NCBI GenBank assembly: GCA_014621425.1
Contig: JAANBB010000258.1
Span: 1-57,007, forward strand
DNA length: 57,007 nucleotides
From: Cylindrodendrum hubeiense
Lineage: Eukaryota > Ascomycota > Sordariomycetes > Hypocreales > Nectriaceae
Reading direction: 5' to 3'
Part shown: piece after piece, positions 32,893-44,445 of the stretch
How the letters are laid out: each line of letters starts with the position of its first letter
Position numbering within the stretch: position 1 is the first letter of the stretch
Position numbers and translations under genes: made by a program
Notes under the pieces: model-generated
The model's input: only the letters and a program-made list of their open reading frames with translations
What the model was told of the DNA's origin: nothing
The model's database searches: none

Positions 32893-34895
32893 TTAGACGA
32901 CACGTCCCTTAACCTGCTTGCGATCCTTGACATTAATGTCACGCCAAAAGGCAACCGCGCCGAAGGAAACGACCAACACAGCAGTACCAGCGATCAACAT
33001 CCACCTCTGGGCATCGGCATAAGCTTGCTGGATAGCAGCACGAGTATCGGAACCAACAGGGTATGAAAGCTGAACTGTTAAGTCCTCGTAGATGGTGTAC
33101 AGGTTTTCCTGCTGATCGTCCGGAAGGTACTTGGCCAAGGCATCTGGAAACGTCGACTGCCAGATGGCGGCAGCGATGGAGGAGCCGATACCGCCACCGA
33201 TATTGGCGAACATGCCCTCGATGGCAATGACGACAGCGACGTACTGATGAGAGACAGCCGCCATGGCAGCCGTCTGCTCGCAAATGACAATGGTGCCACC
33301 AGCAAAGGCAATGAAGATCTGGCACATGATGATGTAGCCAATGTTGACATCGGGCTGACGGAACTTGAGCATAAGACCAACACCGAGGATGGTAAACGGC
33401 ACGCCGAAGCCCAGGCAAATCCACTTGAAGTTTCCGGTCTTTCGGATCCAAAGACCAACGACGATAGACCACAGGCAAGAGCCGATGGTGTAAATGTTGG
33501 CCACGTAGCTGGTCTCAGTGACATCAAGGCCGTTGACGACTTGCAGAAAGCTGGTGAAGTAGCCATCCCAGCAGTAGAAACTGACGAACACAGAGCCTGC
33601 GAGAATACATGCGCCCATGAAGGTGCGGTCGAGGAAGAGATGGTACGGGAGGAACTTGACGGGCGCAAAGAACTTCTCCCAGATGGCGAACGAAACGATG
33701 AGCAAGAAGCCGAAGACGAGGAAGCAGATGATCATAGGGTCTCGGAATCCCTGGCTCTGGTAGGAGTAGATGTTGAACGGCAGCAAGAACAGCGTGATAC
33801 CAGCGGTGAGGAGAAGCAAGCCGAAGGCATCGAACTCACGAGCGTAGTATAGAACAGACTGCGCAAAGGTGCGGTTGCTCTCGCGCTTGGGAACAAGGCC
33901 CATGTTCTTGGCTTTGTAGTAGTAGTACATGAATAGACCGAAGAGCGGCAGGGTGACGACAGGCATAACGATGCAGAAGACACCGAAACCCCAGCGGAAA
34001 CCGGGTCCGGTGAGGAAGGATGAGGCGATGCGGCCGGACAACCATGTGGTGATGATGTAAGGCGATGAGGCGAAGGCGAACATAAGACCTCGGTTCTTGA
34101 GGTGGGAGGTATCGGCAATAAAGATGCTGAGCGAGTAGTCGAGGCCGGTGTATCTGTAATGGATTCCGTTAGTCTTCTAGAACAAGAATTGTAGTGTTGC
34201 TACTGGGCGACCAGTTCTAGATGGCTTGGGCTTATGCACTGTCCCGCCTTGGCGAGGAGGCGCAGCTAACCGCAACCACCCACCCCAACCAGGCTGGGCG
34301 CCAAGTTCTGCTGTAGGGCTGAATGAGGCGCACGGGGATACGGCTTATCAGATCCGCGTATAATTACAGATCTCGCGACACTATTAAAAAGGACGTACCC
34401 AATGTAGTAGAAGACCTGCGCCGCAGCGTACGTCTCAACGGTGTTGCAGCCGGCCATCATGATCAGGCCCATGGTCAGCGAGATAACAGACAGAAGGTAG
34501 CCCTGAGGGCGACCGAACACATCCAGGATCTTGGCGAGCGTAAGCTTGAAGACACCGCCGATGATGGAGCTGAAGATGGAGACGGTGGGCGTTAGGGAGT
34601 GAGCCTGGAAGGAGCTGGTCACGTAGGGCGCCAGTGAGCTGGTGGTGCCCGACTGTATCGTCTCGACAAAGTAGATGACCCAGATCATCACGTAGGCGGT
34701 GATGAGCGCAGTCCGCGTCCACGTCTTTGTGATGGCCTCGATGTCCTGGACACCGGCCTGCGCATCGTCGGTGATGGCATCCTCGCTGTCAGAACCGGCG
34801 TGGGTTTGTTCAACGACGCCGCCGAGCTCCTTCTGCGCAGCCTCGTCGAAGGCCGCAGGGGGCGTCGCGGGCGCTGTCTCTGTTGCGACTGCCAT
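32893..34895 (-). CDS. Siderophore-iron MFS transporter (SIT/MIR family)
   Basis: Proton-coupled uptake transporter for ferric siderophores, family knowledge of Mir/Sit (14-TM) permeases. Two exons, 34399-34895 and 32893-34153, give 585 aa. The ATG (GCAACCATGGC) is the first in frame. About 70 N-terminal residues are hydrophilic and acidic. Then come successive hydrophobic segments starting WTRTALITAYVMIWVIYFVETIQ. The TM3-4 region carries LAKILDVFGRPQGYLLSV, a typical SIT signature, and the exon junction gives YYIGYTGLDYSLS. A late loop, QTAAMAAVSHQYVAVVIAIEGM, is also family-like. The 245-nt intron is unusually long for this window and contains a perfect GATA element. Divergent from sidF. 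Which siderophore it carries cannot be told from sequence alone. Confidence 0.88.
34345..34353 (-). promoter_or_regulatory. SreA-type GATA site inside MFS intron
   Basis: Reads ATCTGATAA on the minus strand, with CGG before it. It lies within the 245-nt intron (34154-34398) of the siderophore transporter gene. Confidence 0.55.
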
Positions 34896-35693
34896 GGTTG
34901 CAGATGTGATGGGACGCAACTCGAGGGTCAATGGACGAGGATTGCCAGAGGAAAGGAGATGGAAGAAGCTTTATCACTGAGGAGGGACAAGCAAGAAAAA
35001 CCATTTGAGGGCACGAGAGCCTCTTAATATGTTACGTTGCAGTACTCCGTGCTACGTAGGCTAGCATGGGGCTACGAAGGCCAAGGGGGCGATCCGACAC
35101 TGATAATTGGGAATCGCCCAAGGTGTTGGTCCTTCGTGCCGATTCCCGTGTTGGCTCGCTGTGAGCATTCATGGTTGGCCGCTCGAAAAAGCGGGAAGGA
35201 CTGACTAGCTAGGTTGATCGGCATTCAACATCGGAAGACTTGAAGGGTTCTAGGCTGGTGACCACCTTACAGGTTTCAGGGTCTGGAGTGGCCAGGATCT
35301 GGGAATGAGGACGAACCATTCTGGAAACGGGGATTCTGATTCGATCCAATACGACGACATGAGAAGTCATCCACATGGGCCGTTGGTGCTTGTCCGAATC
35401 CAGGCGGGTAAAAAAGTTCGCCGGGTCTAATAGCTTACTACTCTAAGATCTTTTACGCTTGGCTTCCTCAAGTTGGGTCCTGAAGACCCTCTTCCTCGTG
35501 GCATGGGGCCATGGGCGACGGCGAAATGGAGAGTACAGGCCGAAACTGGAATTGATCATCCATGCGAGAGAGTCTCGTGTTGTGTGAGGGATGGTGTTGA
35601 ATTCCCGGATCGAGTACGAGTTCCCGATACACCCTGGTGCGTGAGCATGGGACGACCGTTGAATAATCTCCTTCCCGTGCTGGATATATTTCA

Positions 35694-35702
35694 ATCAGAT
35701 AA
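35694..35702 (+). promoter_or_regulatory. SreA-type GATA site ATCAGATAA
   Basis: Exact consensus match, about 800 bp upstream of the MFS start. This copy is preceded by TCA rather than CGG. Confidence 0.65.
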
Positions 35703-36155
35703 ATACAACAATCTGGTTGGCCCAGTGTGTCACATCGAGAATCCTACGATTCGTAGCAAGGGCAGACCCGGTTTTATGTGGTAACGGGGCAGGGATTTTG
35801 CGTCGTGGTGTGGAATCTATCCACTGTCTAGATTTCTAGCGGCGATGAAGCTGTCGTGTCCCATGACGCGTGGACTGCCCCTCTCTTGGCAGTCTTAGCC
35901 TCTACAATCTAGTCTGTGTGGTGATGATCCTTGGAGAACGATGGGGTCACGAATCGGTAGATCAAGTGATGGCTGAAAAAACCAGCCAAGAAGTAATTCG
36001 AAGACGATTTGCCAAATCGTTTTGTCTTTTGGATGGAGAAGGTGGGGCGGGCACGTCCCCTAGACTGGGACTAGCGCAGGGCGGCGTCAATCTCGGTCCA
36101 ACCCAGTGGGCCGATCTGCAGCCAATAAGAGGCGATCATGGCCAAAGTGAGGGTT

Positions 36156-36164
36156 TTATCTGAT
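36156..36164 (-). promoter_or_regulatory. SreA-type GATA site ATCAGATAA
   Basis: Exact match on the minus strand within CGGATCAGATAA, about 990 bp upstream of sidF. Confidence 0.7.
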
Positions 36165-36387
36165 CCGCCACCTCAGGCAGGTGGTGGGACACGGCAGAAT
36201 AACCCCACGGAACCCCAGCAAGCCTCAGTCGCAAGAAAATATTGTGGGCGCGTGTCTCGCTATTACAAGTGCAGACTCAGCTCCGAGTACCGGACATGGT
36301 TCCTTTGCTTTGCCATGCCAGACGAAGGAGGAAGGGAGGGGCGTGCAAATGGATACGTAACAACCGGAGACACCTGTGCCGTTAAGG

Positions 36388-36396
36388 TTATCAGAT
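36388..36396 (-). promoter_or_regulatory. SreA-type GATA site ATCTGATAA
   Basis: Exact match on the minus strand. Its flank, CGGATCTGATAACCTTAAC, is nearly identical to that of the 29933 site (CGGATCTGATAACTTTAAC). About 760 bp upstream of sidF. Confidence 0.7.
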
Positions 36397-37154
36397 CCGG
36401 TTTTGCACTTCGGTGCAGGAAGCTACTCGGCACGGCGCAGAAAGCCACTCGGCACCGCGCGGTACCGAGTTGGACAAGCCATGACACGAGTGTTATGCAG
36501 CCTCGACAAAGGAGCTCGAGGGGTGGCTTGAGCGGCCGTCTGTGGCCCAGCTCTGCCGAGTATGTGGACCATCTCACCCCCACGAGGCTCCCATCCTTCC
36601 ATGAATGGTTACCCGCCCGTTCTGAAGTGGCCTGGCTTGCAGCACTGGTGGTGTTTCTTCACCCGTTGTCTCCTGTACCGTAGGTGTACTTCGCCGTTCA
36701 TGGGTAGGGTGAGGGAGGGGGGTTGGCGATAGTAAAGGTCGTGGGACAAGCTAACCCGCCATTGTCCACTCGCTCCAGCCAGCGCACCGAGCCGGCACCA
36801 AGTTTCCAGCCGGGACGCCCACACCCACGCATCATCGTTGATGTACGCTGCTGAAAGCTGCGGCAAGTCGCGAGTTATGCGCCTAGACTGTCTCTGCAGA
36901 TTCTGTCGGGCCTAGGGTGGAGGCCAAGAACCCGGCTAGCAATGGGCTGGGAAAGATGCCGTGACGCGACCGTGGGATGCTGATGTCAAGTCCCGGGGTG
37001 GAGGTGGAGGGCTGCGGAATATTTCGACGGGGCAGCTGAACATGGTCGGTAGTTTTTATTGTGAATAGCCTCGTGAGTTGGTTAACGATTGCTTCCTGCT
37101 CCCATCCTCTTCCTAATTCCTGCTTGTGTTAGCCAGACCTTCAATTCCGCAACA

Positions 37155-38589
37155 ATGGCGTCAGCAGTGCCTTTCTCTGCCCTCCCGGCCGACGAGGCAG
37201 CCATCAAGCTGCCTCACCCGTACCAGACCGAGTACGCCATCCAAAAGGGCTCAGCACCCGCAGGCGTCAACGTCGAGACTCCCGTTTACCAGCTCATCCA
37301 CAAGTCCTCAGCGGCGTCCAAGCCTCTCCCCTTTGAGCTCGACAACTCTCGCCTCGTCTTCACGGATCCCATCGACCTCAAGTCGAGCGAGCTGCCGGCC
37401 TCTGGAAACAACAGCCCCTGGGCTCGCGCCCGCCGTTCGCCCTGCGTCTCCTTCTACTGGGACGGTGCCGAGGCGCCCACCCTGGCTCAGGCATGGCTGA
37501 TTGTGTATACCATCTTCTCTCTGCGCCCAGCAAAGGAGTCGTTCCGCCTTGAGCTCCGAGGTGCCAACGCCGCTGTCCTTGGCCGCCAGCTGGTCGATGT
37601 CCTGCTCGCCATTGACCACCCGGTCAAGGCCCGCGAGAAGCGGGAGCCCTCTACAAAGACCGACGAGAGCCTCCTGCTTGTGCTGCGCAGCACCTTCTGG
37701 CAGGGTGCTGGCTCGCCGTTCGGTCCCCGACCTGTCTGGTGCCCGGCCGAATCGCCGTCATCGCTGCCGGCCTCGAACCCTCTGGGATCGTACCCTATTA
37801 CCGTCCTCCAGAACACCATGACCATCTCCTCAGCCGGTGATTCCGAAGACCCCGACCGGTGCCAGCAGTCGTGGCACCCGATCCGTCCGGCTAAGCCAGC
37901 TCCCGGCGCCGTTATTTACAGCCGATGGATCCCTCACCTCAAGGAGACCTTCTCAATGGTCGCGCTCGACTACAACGACGAGGAGCACTTGCGCCTGTTC
38001 CACGAGTGGCAGAACGACCACCGTGTTGCCCAGGGTTGGAGCATTGCCGGAACTAATGACGAGCACCGCGAGTACCTCCGCAAGATGCACGAGGACCCCC
38101 ATCAGATCGCCGTCTTGGCCAAGTGGGATGACACTTTCTTTGCCTACTTCGAGTTTTACTGGGCCAAGGTAAGCAACCTCCGTCCCTTCCACCACTGTTT
38201 TGTATGTGCTAACAACTCCATCACAGGAGGACCGCCTCGGCAGTTACTACGAAGCCGGCGACTTCGACCGCGGCCGCCACTCGCTGGTCGGCGATGTGCG
38301 CTTTCGAGGCCCACACCGCGTGTCGGCGTGGTGGAGCAGTTTGATGCACTACCTGTACCTCGACGACCCTCGCACCATGAACGTCGTCGGAGAGCCCATG
38401 GAGACCAACTCGACTGTCGTCATGTATGACTTTATCCACGGCTTCGGGCTCGACAAGTTCGTCGATCTGCCGCACAAGCGCGGTGCTTTCATGCGGTGCT
38501 CGCGGGAGCGCTTCTTCCAGCTGTGCCCGCTCGCAGATAACGAGAAGGTTGTTGGCGGTGTGAGGCTCGGTTTGGTTCCTAAGCTGTAA
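37155..38589 (+). CDS. sidF: SidF-like N5-hydroxyornithine anhydromevalonyl transferase
   Basis: Transfers the cis-anhydromevalonyl group from CoA to N5-hydroxyornithine, building the unit of fusarinine C and TAFC (known for Aspergillus SidF). Exons 37155-38168 and 38227-38589 give 458 aa, close to family length. The first in-frame ATG (ACAATGG) is used. The N-terminal half (about 1-250) is the family-specific domain. The C-terminal half is an IucB/AlcB-type GNAT fold: [29 protein letters not shown] entry at about 260, [14 protein letters not shown], then [18 protein letters not shown] across the intron, and GDRG-like [16 protein letters not shown]. The protein ends in PKL, a likely PTS1 signal, consistent with the peroxisomal location of this step in A. 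fumigatus. Convergent with sidI. Confidence 0.85.
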
Positions 38590-39016
38590 AAGCGAGAATG
38601 GTGGTAGTTATTTCGAGGGTTTATTATGAGTGATGGGATTTTATAAAGCTTTGCGTGGTTGGTTGAAAAGTTGGGACGTGTGTTGGCCAAGTCCGCGTCC
38701 GCGTGTGTAACCACGTACCGTATGTACATATCTAGATCGTGGGAAAAACACAAGTGCCGAGGAAATTTCCCGGGCGGTAAATGTCTGCCGTGCCATGAAC
38801 CAACAACCACTACGCATGCAAGTCACCGAACCAACAGACTGGATCTGATACAGGTGAGGCAACATTTTATGTGAAAGCCTAAAATATCCGTATTTCTTAT
38901 CTGTGCCTAAGTACTTTTCCTAGCCCGCTAACTTCCTTCTATCATCATCATTCTAAGGTACCAAATCACATGTGCATTTGTGCATCAAAAAGCGCAGATG
39001 GAAAACGACAAAACAT
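38590..39016. other. Convergent 3' intergenic region of sidF and sidI
   Basis: 427 bp separating the two stop codons. No gene recognised. Confidence 0.5.
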
Positions 39017-40874
39017 CTACAACTTGGAGGTATTCGCTTGCTTCTTCAGAATCTCGTCGCCCAGCTTGGCCATGTCGATCTTGCGCACCTTGCCACTGCC
39101 CGTTAGCGGAACCGTCGAGGGGACGTCGTCCTGACCCAGCCAGAAGACATGCGTTGGTGACTTGTGGCCGCCAAGCTTCTTGCGCACCCAGTCGCGCAGC
39201 TCCTGGTCGTTGGGCTGGTTCTGGGTCTCGGCCAGCTCGACAAAAGCACCGACGACCTCGCCGTAGTGCTTGTTCTTGAGGCCGACGACGATGGCGCGCG
39301 ACAGCGAGGGGTGGGCCATGAGGCGCTCCTCAATCTCAAGAGGGTAGATGTTCTCTCCGCCTAGGTCACTGTTAGCTTAGGTCGATGGAATGGCGAAAAA
39401 GGAATCATACCTCGGATGATGATGTCCTTGAAGCGGCCGGTGATGCTGCAGTAACCGTTCTCGTCAAAGACGGCCTCGTCACCAGTGTGCAGCCACAAGA
39501 CGCCAGAGGAATCTCGGATCATGGCCTCGCTGGTCTTCTCCGAGTTGTTCCAGTATCCAGCCTGGAGCTGGTAGCCACCCATGCACAGCTCGCCTCGCAC
39601 GCCGACGGGGACGATGTTACCTTCACGGTCGACAATCTTGGCCTTGGCGTGGGGCATCAGGGTGCCCACAGTCGTCAACCGCTTGTCAATCGCATCGTCG
39701 GTAAATGCATTGAAGCACGTCGGGGATGCCTCAGTAAGGCCGTAACTGCTGGTGAACTCGGTCATTCCGAACTTGTTGATCAGGAGCTCCATGAGGTATC
39801 GCGGTACCGGAGCACCGGCAATGATGCCAGTGCGGAGATTTTCGCAGTTGAAGCCTTCTGGCCACTTTGCCTGGAACAGAGAGTCGAACATAGCGGGGAC
39901 GCCATGGACCGCAGTGCATCGTTCGTCGGAGATTGCCTGGAGAGTTGCGGTGATGTCAAAGACCTCGGCCGGGTACACGATCTTGCCGCCGTGGGTGACG
40001 ACCGCGAGCAGTCCGAGAACGAGACCGAAACAGTGGAATAGCGGCGGAGGGCAGCACAGGATATCCGCAGGAGTCAGGCGCATACGGTCTCCAATGAACC
40101 GTGAGTTGTTTACCAGATTGCTGTGGAATGGTCAGTGTCCTATTTTCCCCATTATGGCTGTCCATGATGCATGCTGGCCAGGATTCCCCGCTCCACTTAC
40201 TGGTGGGTGAGCATGGTCGCTTTGGGCAAGCCAGTCGTGCCGCTGGTAAATTGCAAGTTGACGACCTGATGGGGAAGGACCTTGCTCATGGCTCGGTATA
40301 ACCTCTGGTGGCTTTGTCGTCGACCAGACAGGATGAGCTCGTCGTAGGTTTGGTATTTTCCGGAGGTGTCGTCCCTTAGCATGACAACCCTGGGCGATGT
40401 TTTCTTGTTTTCGAGCTCACCGAGCAGGCTTGAGTTGTCGAGTCGACCGATCCGGGGAGTGGTGAAGAAGACCTTGCAGTCAGTGAACTTCAGGCCGTAC
40501 ATGGCCTCAGTGGGCGTATAGGTATTGTTCAGAATGACGAGGATGGCCCCGATCTTGGCCACGGCGAAGAAGACGGCGGCGTACTGTTCGCAGTTTCCAG
40601 CCATGATGCCGACGCGGTCGCCAACACCAATTCCCATGTCGAGCAGGGCCTGCGATAGAGCTGAACTCTGCTGATTGAGATCATTGTACGTCCACCGGGC
40701 ACCAGTCCACGGGATGACCAGACACTCCTGGTTGCCATGCTGGAAGGTTTGGAGCTCGAGAAGTTCGCCCAGGGTCAAGTCGACGAGAGGAGGGTCGACA
40801 GGGCCCTCAAGAAACGAGAGCTTCTGAGTTGGCCGTGTGGGCTCGGGCTGGATGTGCGAAGGATCGATGGCCAT
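39017..40874 (-). CDS. sidI: SidI-like acyl-CoA ligase (mevalonyl-CoA synthetase)
   Basis: An ANL-superfamily acyl-CoA ligase. SidI activates mevalonate to mevalonyl-CoA, linking isoprenoid metabolism to fusarinine-type siderophores (family knowledge). Three exons, 40201-40874, 40121 side ending at 40120 down to 39411, and 39017-39360, give 575 aa. Introns are 80 and 50 nt. The start is the first in-frame ATG; the frame upstream is open but has no ATG. The phosphate-binding loop TSGTTGLPKATMLTHHN lies at about 210-226. Other marks are SSYGLTEASP, the LHTGDEA core, GRFKDIIIRGGENIYP and a catalytic-lysine region GSGKVRKID near the C-terminus. It ends in SKL, a canonical peroxisomal PTS1. A generic medium-chain acyl-CoA ligase is the alternative. 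Proximity to sidF and two GATA sites upstream favour SidI. Confidence 0.82.
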
Positions 40875-41507
40875 GATGGGCGATGGCGAGGGCGAGGGCG
40901 ACAAGGAAACCACGGAATTGGTCTGTCCCTGGAGTTGGAGGACGTCAAGGACTCAAGCAAGACTCCGAGAAATGCGCTTCTTTCTGGGACGGCCGGTCCA
41001 TATGCAGCTGATGGTCGCCATCTACGCCGACGGCCATGCCCGCAAGCGCGCAGCCCGTCTTAACCCGTTTTCTCAGCTTTCGCGGCCAGACCCACTGGTA
41101 CTGCCGTCCGTTGCGCATGCGTGCTGGGACGGGCCCTGGGGGCGTGGGACGCCATAAGAGGCGCATCTCAACAGCCGAGGAGCGTGGAGGGCAGAAAATC
41201 TGCATTGCGCCGGTGCGGCAATTACTTCCAGGGATTCTCGGTGCGGTGACCCTGTCTCCATCGCCAGTACAGACTAACTACCATTCGTCTGGGCCGGCCC
41301 TGCCCTGCATCTCCTGGGTTGTTTTCTGGGTCCCCCCCTCGGGTTCCCCTCCATTCGTCATGAGTCCCCATGCTTGTGTTTTCGCCGGTCTCCGAGCACG
41401 CCCCCTAGTAAGGACGCCGGCCCTGGAGCTTTTGAGACGAACACTTTTAGCGCTGCTTTTCCTTCCCTAGTGGCGAAAAAAAAAAGTTCAGTGCATCTAA
41501 TCTGATG

Positions 41508-41516
41508 ATCTGATAA
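41508..41516 (+). promoter_or_regulatory. SreA-type GATA site ATCTGATAA
   Basis: Exact match in GATGATCTGATAAG, about 634 bp upstream of the sidI start. A near repeat, AATCTGATGA, directly precedes it. Confidence 0.68.
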
Positions 41517-41597
41517 GATGAGTGGCCCACATCGTGCACGCTCCACCGAAGAAATCTAAAGACACGCCCCAGGCCGACGTCGGCTGGTTGAAATTTT

Positions 41598-41606
41598 TTA
41601 TCAGAT
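41598..41606 (-). promoter_or_regulatory. SreA-type GATA site ATCTGATAA
   Basis: Exact match on the minus strand (TTGATCTGATAA), 82 bp beyond the previous site and in the opposite orientation. Confidence 0.68.
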
Positions 41607-43653
41607 CAATGGCGACGGGGTGGACCGCGACAATTCCAGCTCCATTATTACGTACACGATTGGAGTAGCTTCAGAATCTCCTCCGCAGGGGCGTGCAAGA
41701 CCACACTCGTGTTTCTAATGGTGTCAGCATGTATTCTGCAGGTGTTCCGTACCTGTCTCGCTCTGCAGCCACCTACTTTGCAACTCGCTGGTAGGCTTTC
41801 GAGCTACTCACAACGCAGGGATGGCTCAGGGCAGCTGGAGTTCGGGTAAGAGATCATCGCATCAAATCTTTTTTCAGATGGGTGACGTCGTCTACTGTTA
41901 GCTCCTTCTACCCCGATCAGACGCGAAGTCATAAGGCAGATGGATGATGGTGATTATGGGGATGGGTTTCTCGATACTGAGTATCCACAAACTCATTTCC
42001 ACACACACACTCCGTCTGGGGCTGACTGCTAAGCAGTCACGCTGGGGCTTTGGGTCTTGAGCCAAATCACCTTAGGCGGGATGATGCCCAAAAATGCAGA
42101 GGTCTGTTGACTCGGCTGTTGCAGGCAAGGGGCTAGAAATGGACTTGTCCAACCCAAAGCCGACGACCTAGTCGACTGGTCAACGCATGGCGCCTCAATC
42201 CAGCACAATAAACCATTTTAGGCAATTGGATTCTAGCCACAATCCACTTCCCCGGCAATCTGTGGGTCGGAACCTGCTCCGATCCGATGCCTTGTCTTCG
42301 GGCTCAGCCTTCACGGCACAGACCGGGCGTTCTTAGTGGTACATGAGTTCAAAGGCGTTGGTGGGCATCGAGTGGGTGGGATGCGGTTGATAGAGGGTGC
42401 TCCATTGCATTCCTTGGATGGCTCCGTGTTTCTCTCAAGTGCGTGCAATGTCCCTTTTTCGGGAACTCTCGCGCAAGGCTTTGTCAAATACGGAAAATGA
42501 TGCATTGCAATAAGCCAGGCTCCACGTTAGCGTTGCTACGATGGCAAAACCCTTGCGGACGGAGCGTGGGGGTACAGTCTAAAAGAGAAGTCGTCTATCC
42601 ATCCGTGATGGAGAGGCTGGACCACTCGGAAGCCGTGACGAACAAGGTACAGGAAGTATCGTGGAAGGTTTGGAGCCCCGCAGACCTGCTTCTGCATCCC
42701 AGTGTCTCATTGTTTCCCACTCTTTACTCTGCTTGGCCAGTCAGACCGAGCGCCCGTCTCCTGGGATCCCCCACGTGGATATAGACCCAAATACCAAAGT
42801 TTTCCGACAAGAATACCGCGTTTACCGTTCACCCATGGCCTTCAGTTCCGATGGACGCCGGTGTCCCGTGCCCTTGAACCACGTCTTTTTGTGGCGTAGA
42901 CATCCCGTTTCTGGTAAAAATTTGGAGTCTGATGCAGCTGCGATGATGTTTCAAAGCTAAAACAAGTCCCTTGTGCTCGACGACTATGTTGTGAGGCAAG
43001 AGCGAATATCTCATTCACAGCTCGCAACAATTGTTGGCTGGTTCAGAATCGCTGAGGCGTATGTCGTACGGAGCAGCTCTTGTCTATGGCTGTATGCTGC
43101 GAATAGAAAACTTGATCTTTATATGTAGTCTCAACACTAACTGATCGCTGTAATGCATAGTGTCGTCGGCAATAAAGGGGGTAGTGCTATCACACCTGAC
43201 CTCTTGAGAGGTCGCGATTGCTAGGAGGCCACCTTCACGTTATTGCCCAGAGCCTTCCGCTTGCATCAAGCCCCGCGGAATGCACGGTCTTACTATTTTT
43301 CGGGACAAGTTGATCATGTCTAGGATGTTAAAATAGTCTCCTAACTGGGATGTAATTCGGTGACTGCTGGGGCTGGCGCATTATCTTCCCAGACGGCAGT
43401 GTCTAGAGGAAGATATGCCGCATCAACCCGTCCCGGTAAATTTAGATATTGCCAACCGTTAAAGAGGGCATCAATTGCCTTTTACCTAGAATCAAAACAT
43501 ACATTGCCGTGATTTCGCTAGCGGATTTCTAGCTCCTATGCTGGAAGTGTCTGTTATGGATAACACATTCAAGATCACTGGCCACCACTCCGTAGAAAGT
43601 GCCTCTAGCAACACGGAAAAACGGTTAGCAACTTTATCTATGTCCTTAAGAAT

Positions 43654-43872
43654 GTGCTGGAGTATTCTGGCCGCCGGTTTGCGCCCCTCCTTGTGGCAAG
43701 AAACAAGAACTTCCACCAGTTGCGGCAGTGGAATAATGAGTTCCCATCTCTAGTAGATCGCTGCCTGCATGGCATTATTGCACGGTTTGTCCGCCGCCAA
43801 CTAGATCTTGCCATTGTTGCGTGGCCATCGGATGGCAGCTTCACTTACCAAGAACTCGACGAATTATCTAAG
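43654..43872 (+). pseudogene. NRPS adenylation-domain start, relic
   Basis: A 73-codon open stretch ending at a TAA-interrupted LDELSK. The WNNEFPSLVDRC and FTYQELDELS segments are typical for the linker before, and first motif of, fungal NRPS adenylation domains. Downstream core motifs are not readable in any frame. Confidence 0.6.
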
Positions 43873-44445
43873 TGACTGGCACGTTACAGGAACGGAGTGT
43901 CGACACTTAGAAGACCACAGCCAGGGCTACAATCGCTTGGTGTCTTGTGATACTACAGATGAGCTGATCCATGGTCGTCCCGTTACTGAGATTAGATATC
44001 GGCGGAGCCTGAGTTAGTCGGCCAAGTCATCTTTGAAGATTGTGCCTGGGTCAATGCTAGGCATGGTTAAGTCTCTGGTCGCTGAGGCCCCCGAGGGAGG
44101 AGGCTTGTGGCTGCTGCTCATGAGAGCCTTACACTTACTGCCACTTAGATCCTCTCCTACACCTCCTACAGCAGTGTGGCGGAGAAATAACTCTGATTCG
44201 CGAAACTCTACAACAGAAAACTATTTCTTTCTCCCTCCTTAAAACGGACTAGAACAGGGGGCTACCGCCGATGCTGCTAGCCCCTGTGGTGTCGAAGCGG
44301 GTGTAATGGACAATGCTTATCCCTGTACTCTGCTCTGGGAAACTCCCATGACGTTCTGTGCCAAGTCTTATGTGAACTAGAGAGTAGTTGATCTTCCTGT
44401 ATACAGAACTGCCGATCGGCTTATCAATGTCCTCTAGCTTCGTTC

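Larger units (their letters stand above)
34896..37154. promoter_or_regulatory. Divergent control region between MFS transporter and sidF
   Basis: About 2.26 kb with no convincing gene. It carries three perfect ATCWGATAA sites (35694, 36156, 36388) and a partial one (ACTGATAA, about 35098). Confidence 0.6.
40875..43500. other. sidI upstream region and gene-free DNA
   Basis: Includes the likely sidI promoter with two GATA sites (41508, 41598). From about 41.7 kb onward no intact gene or recognisable relic is visible. Confidence 0.45.
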
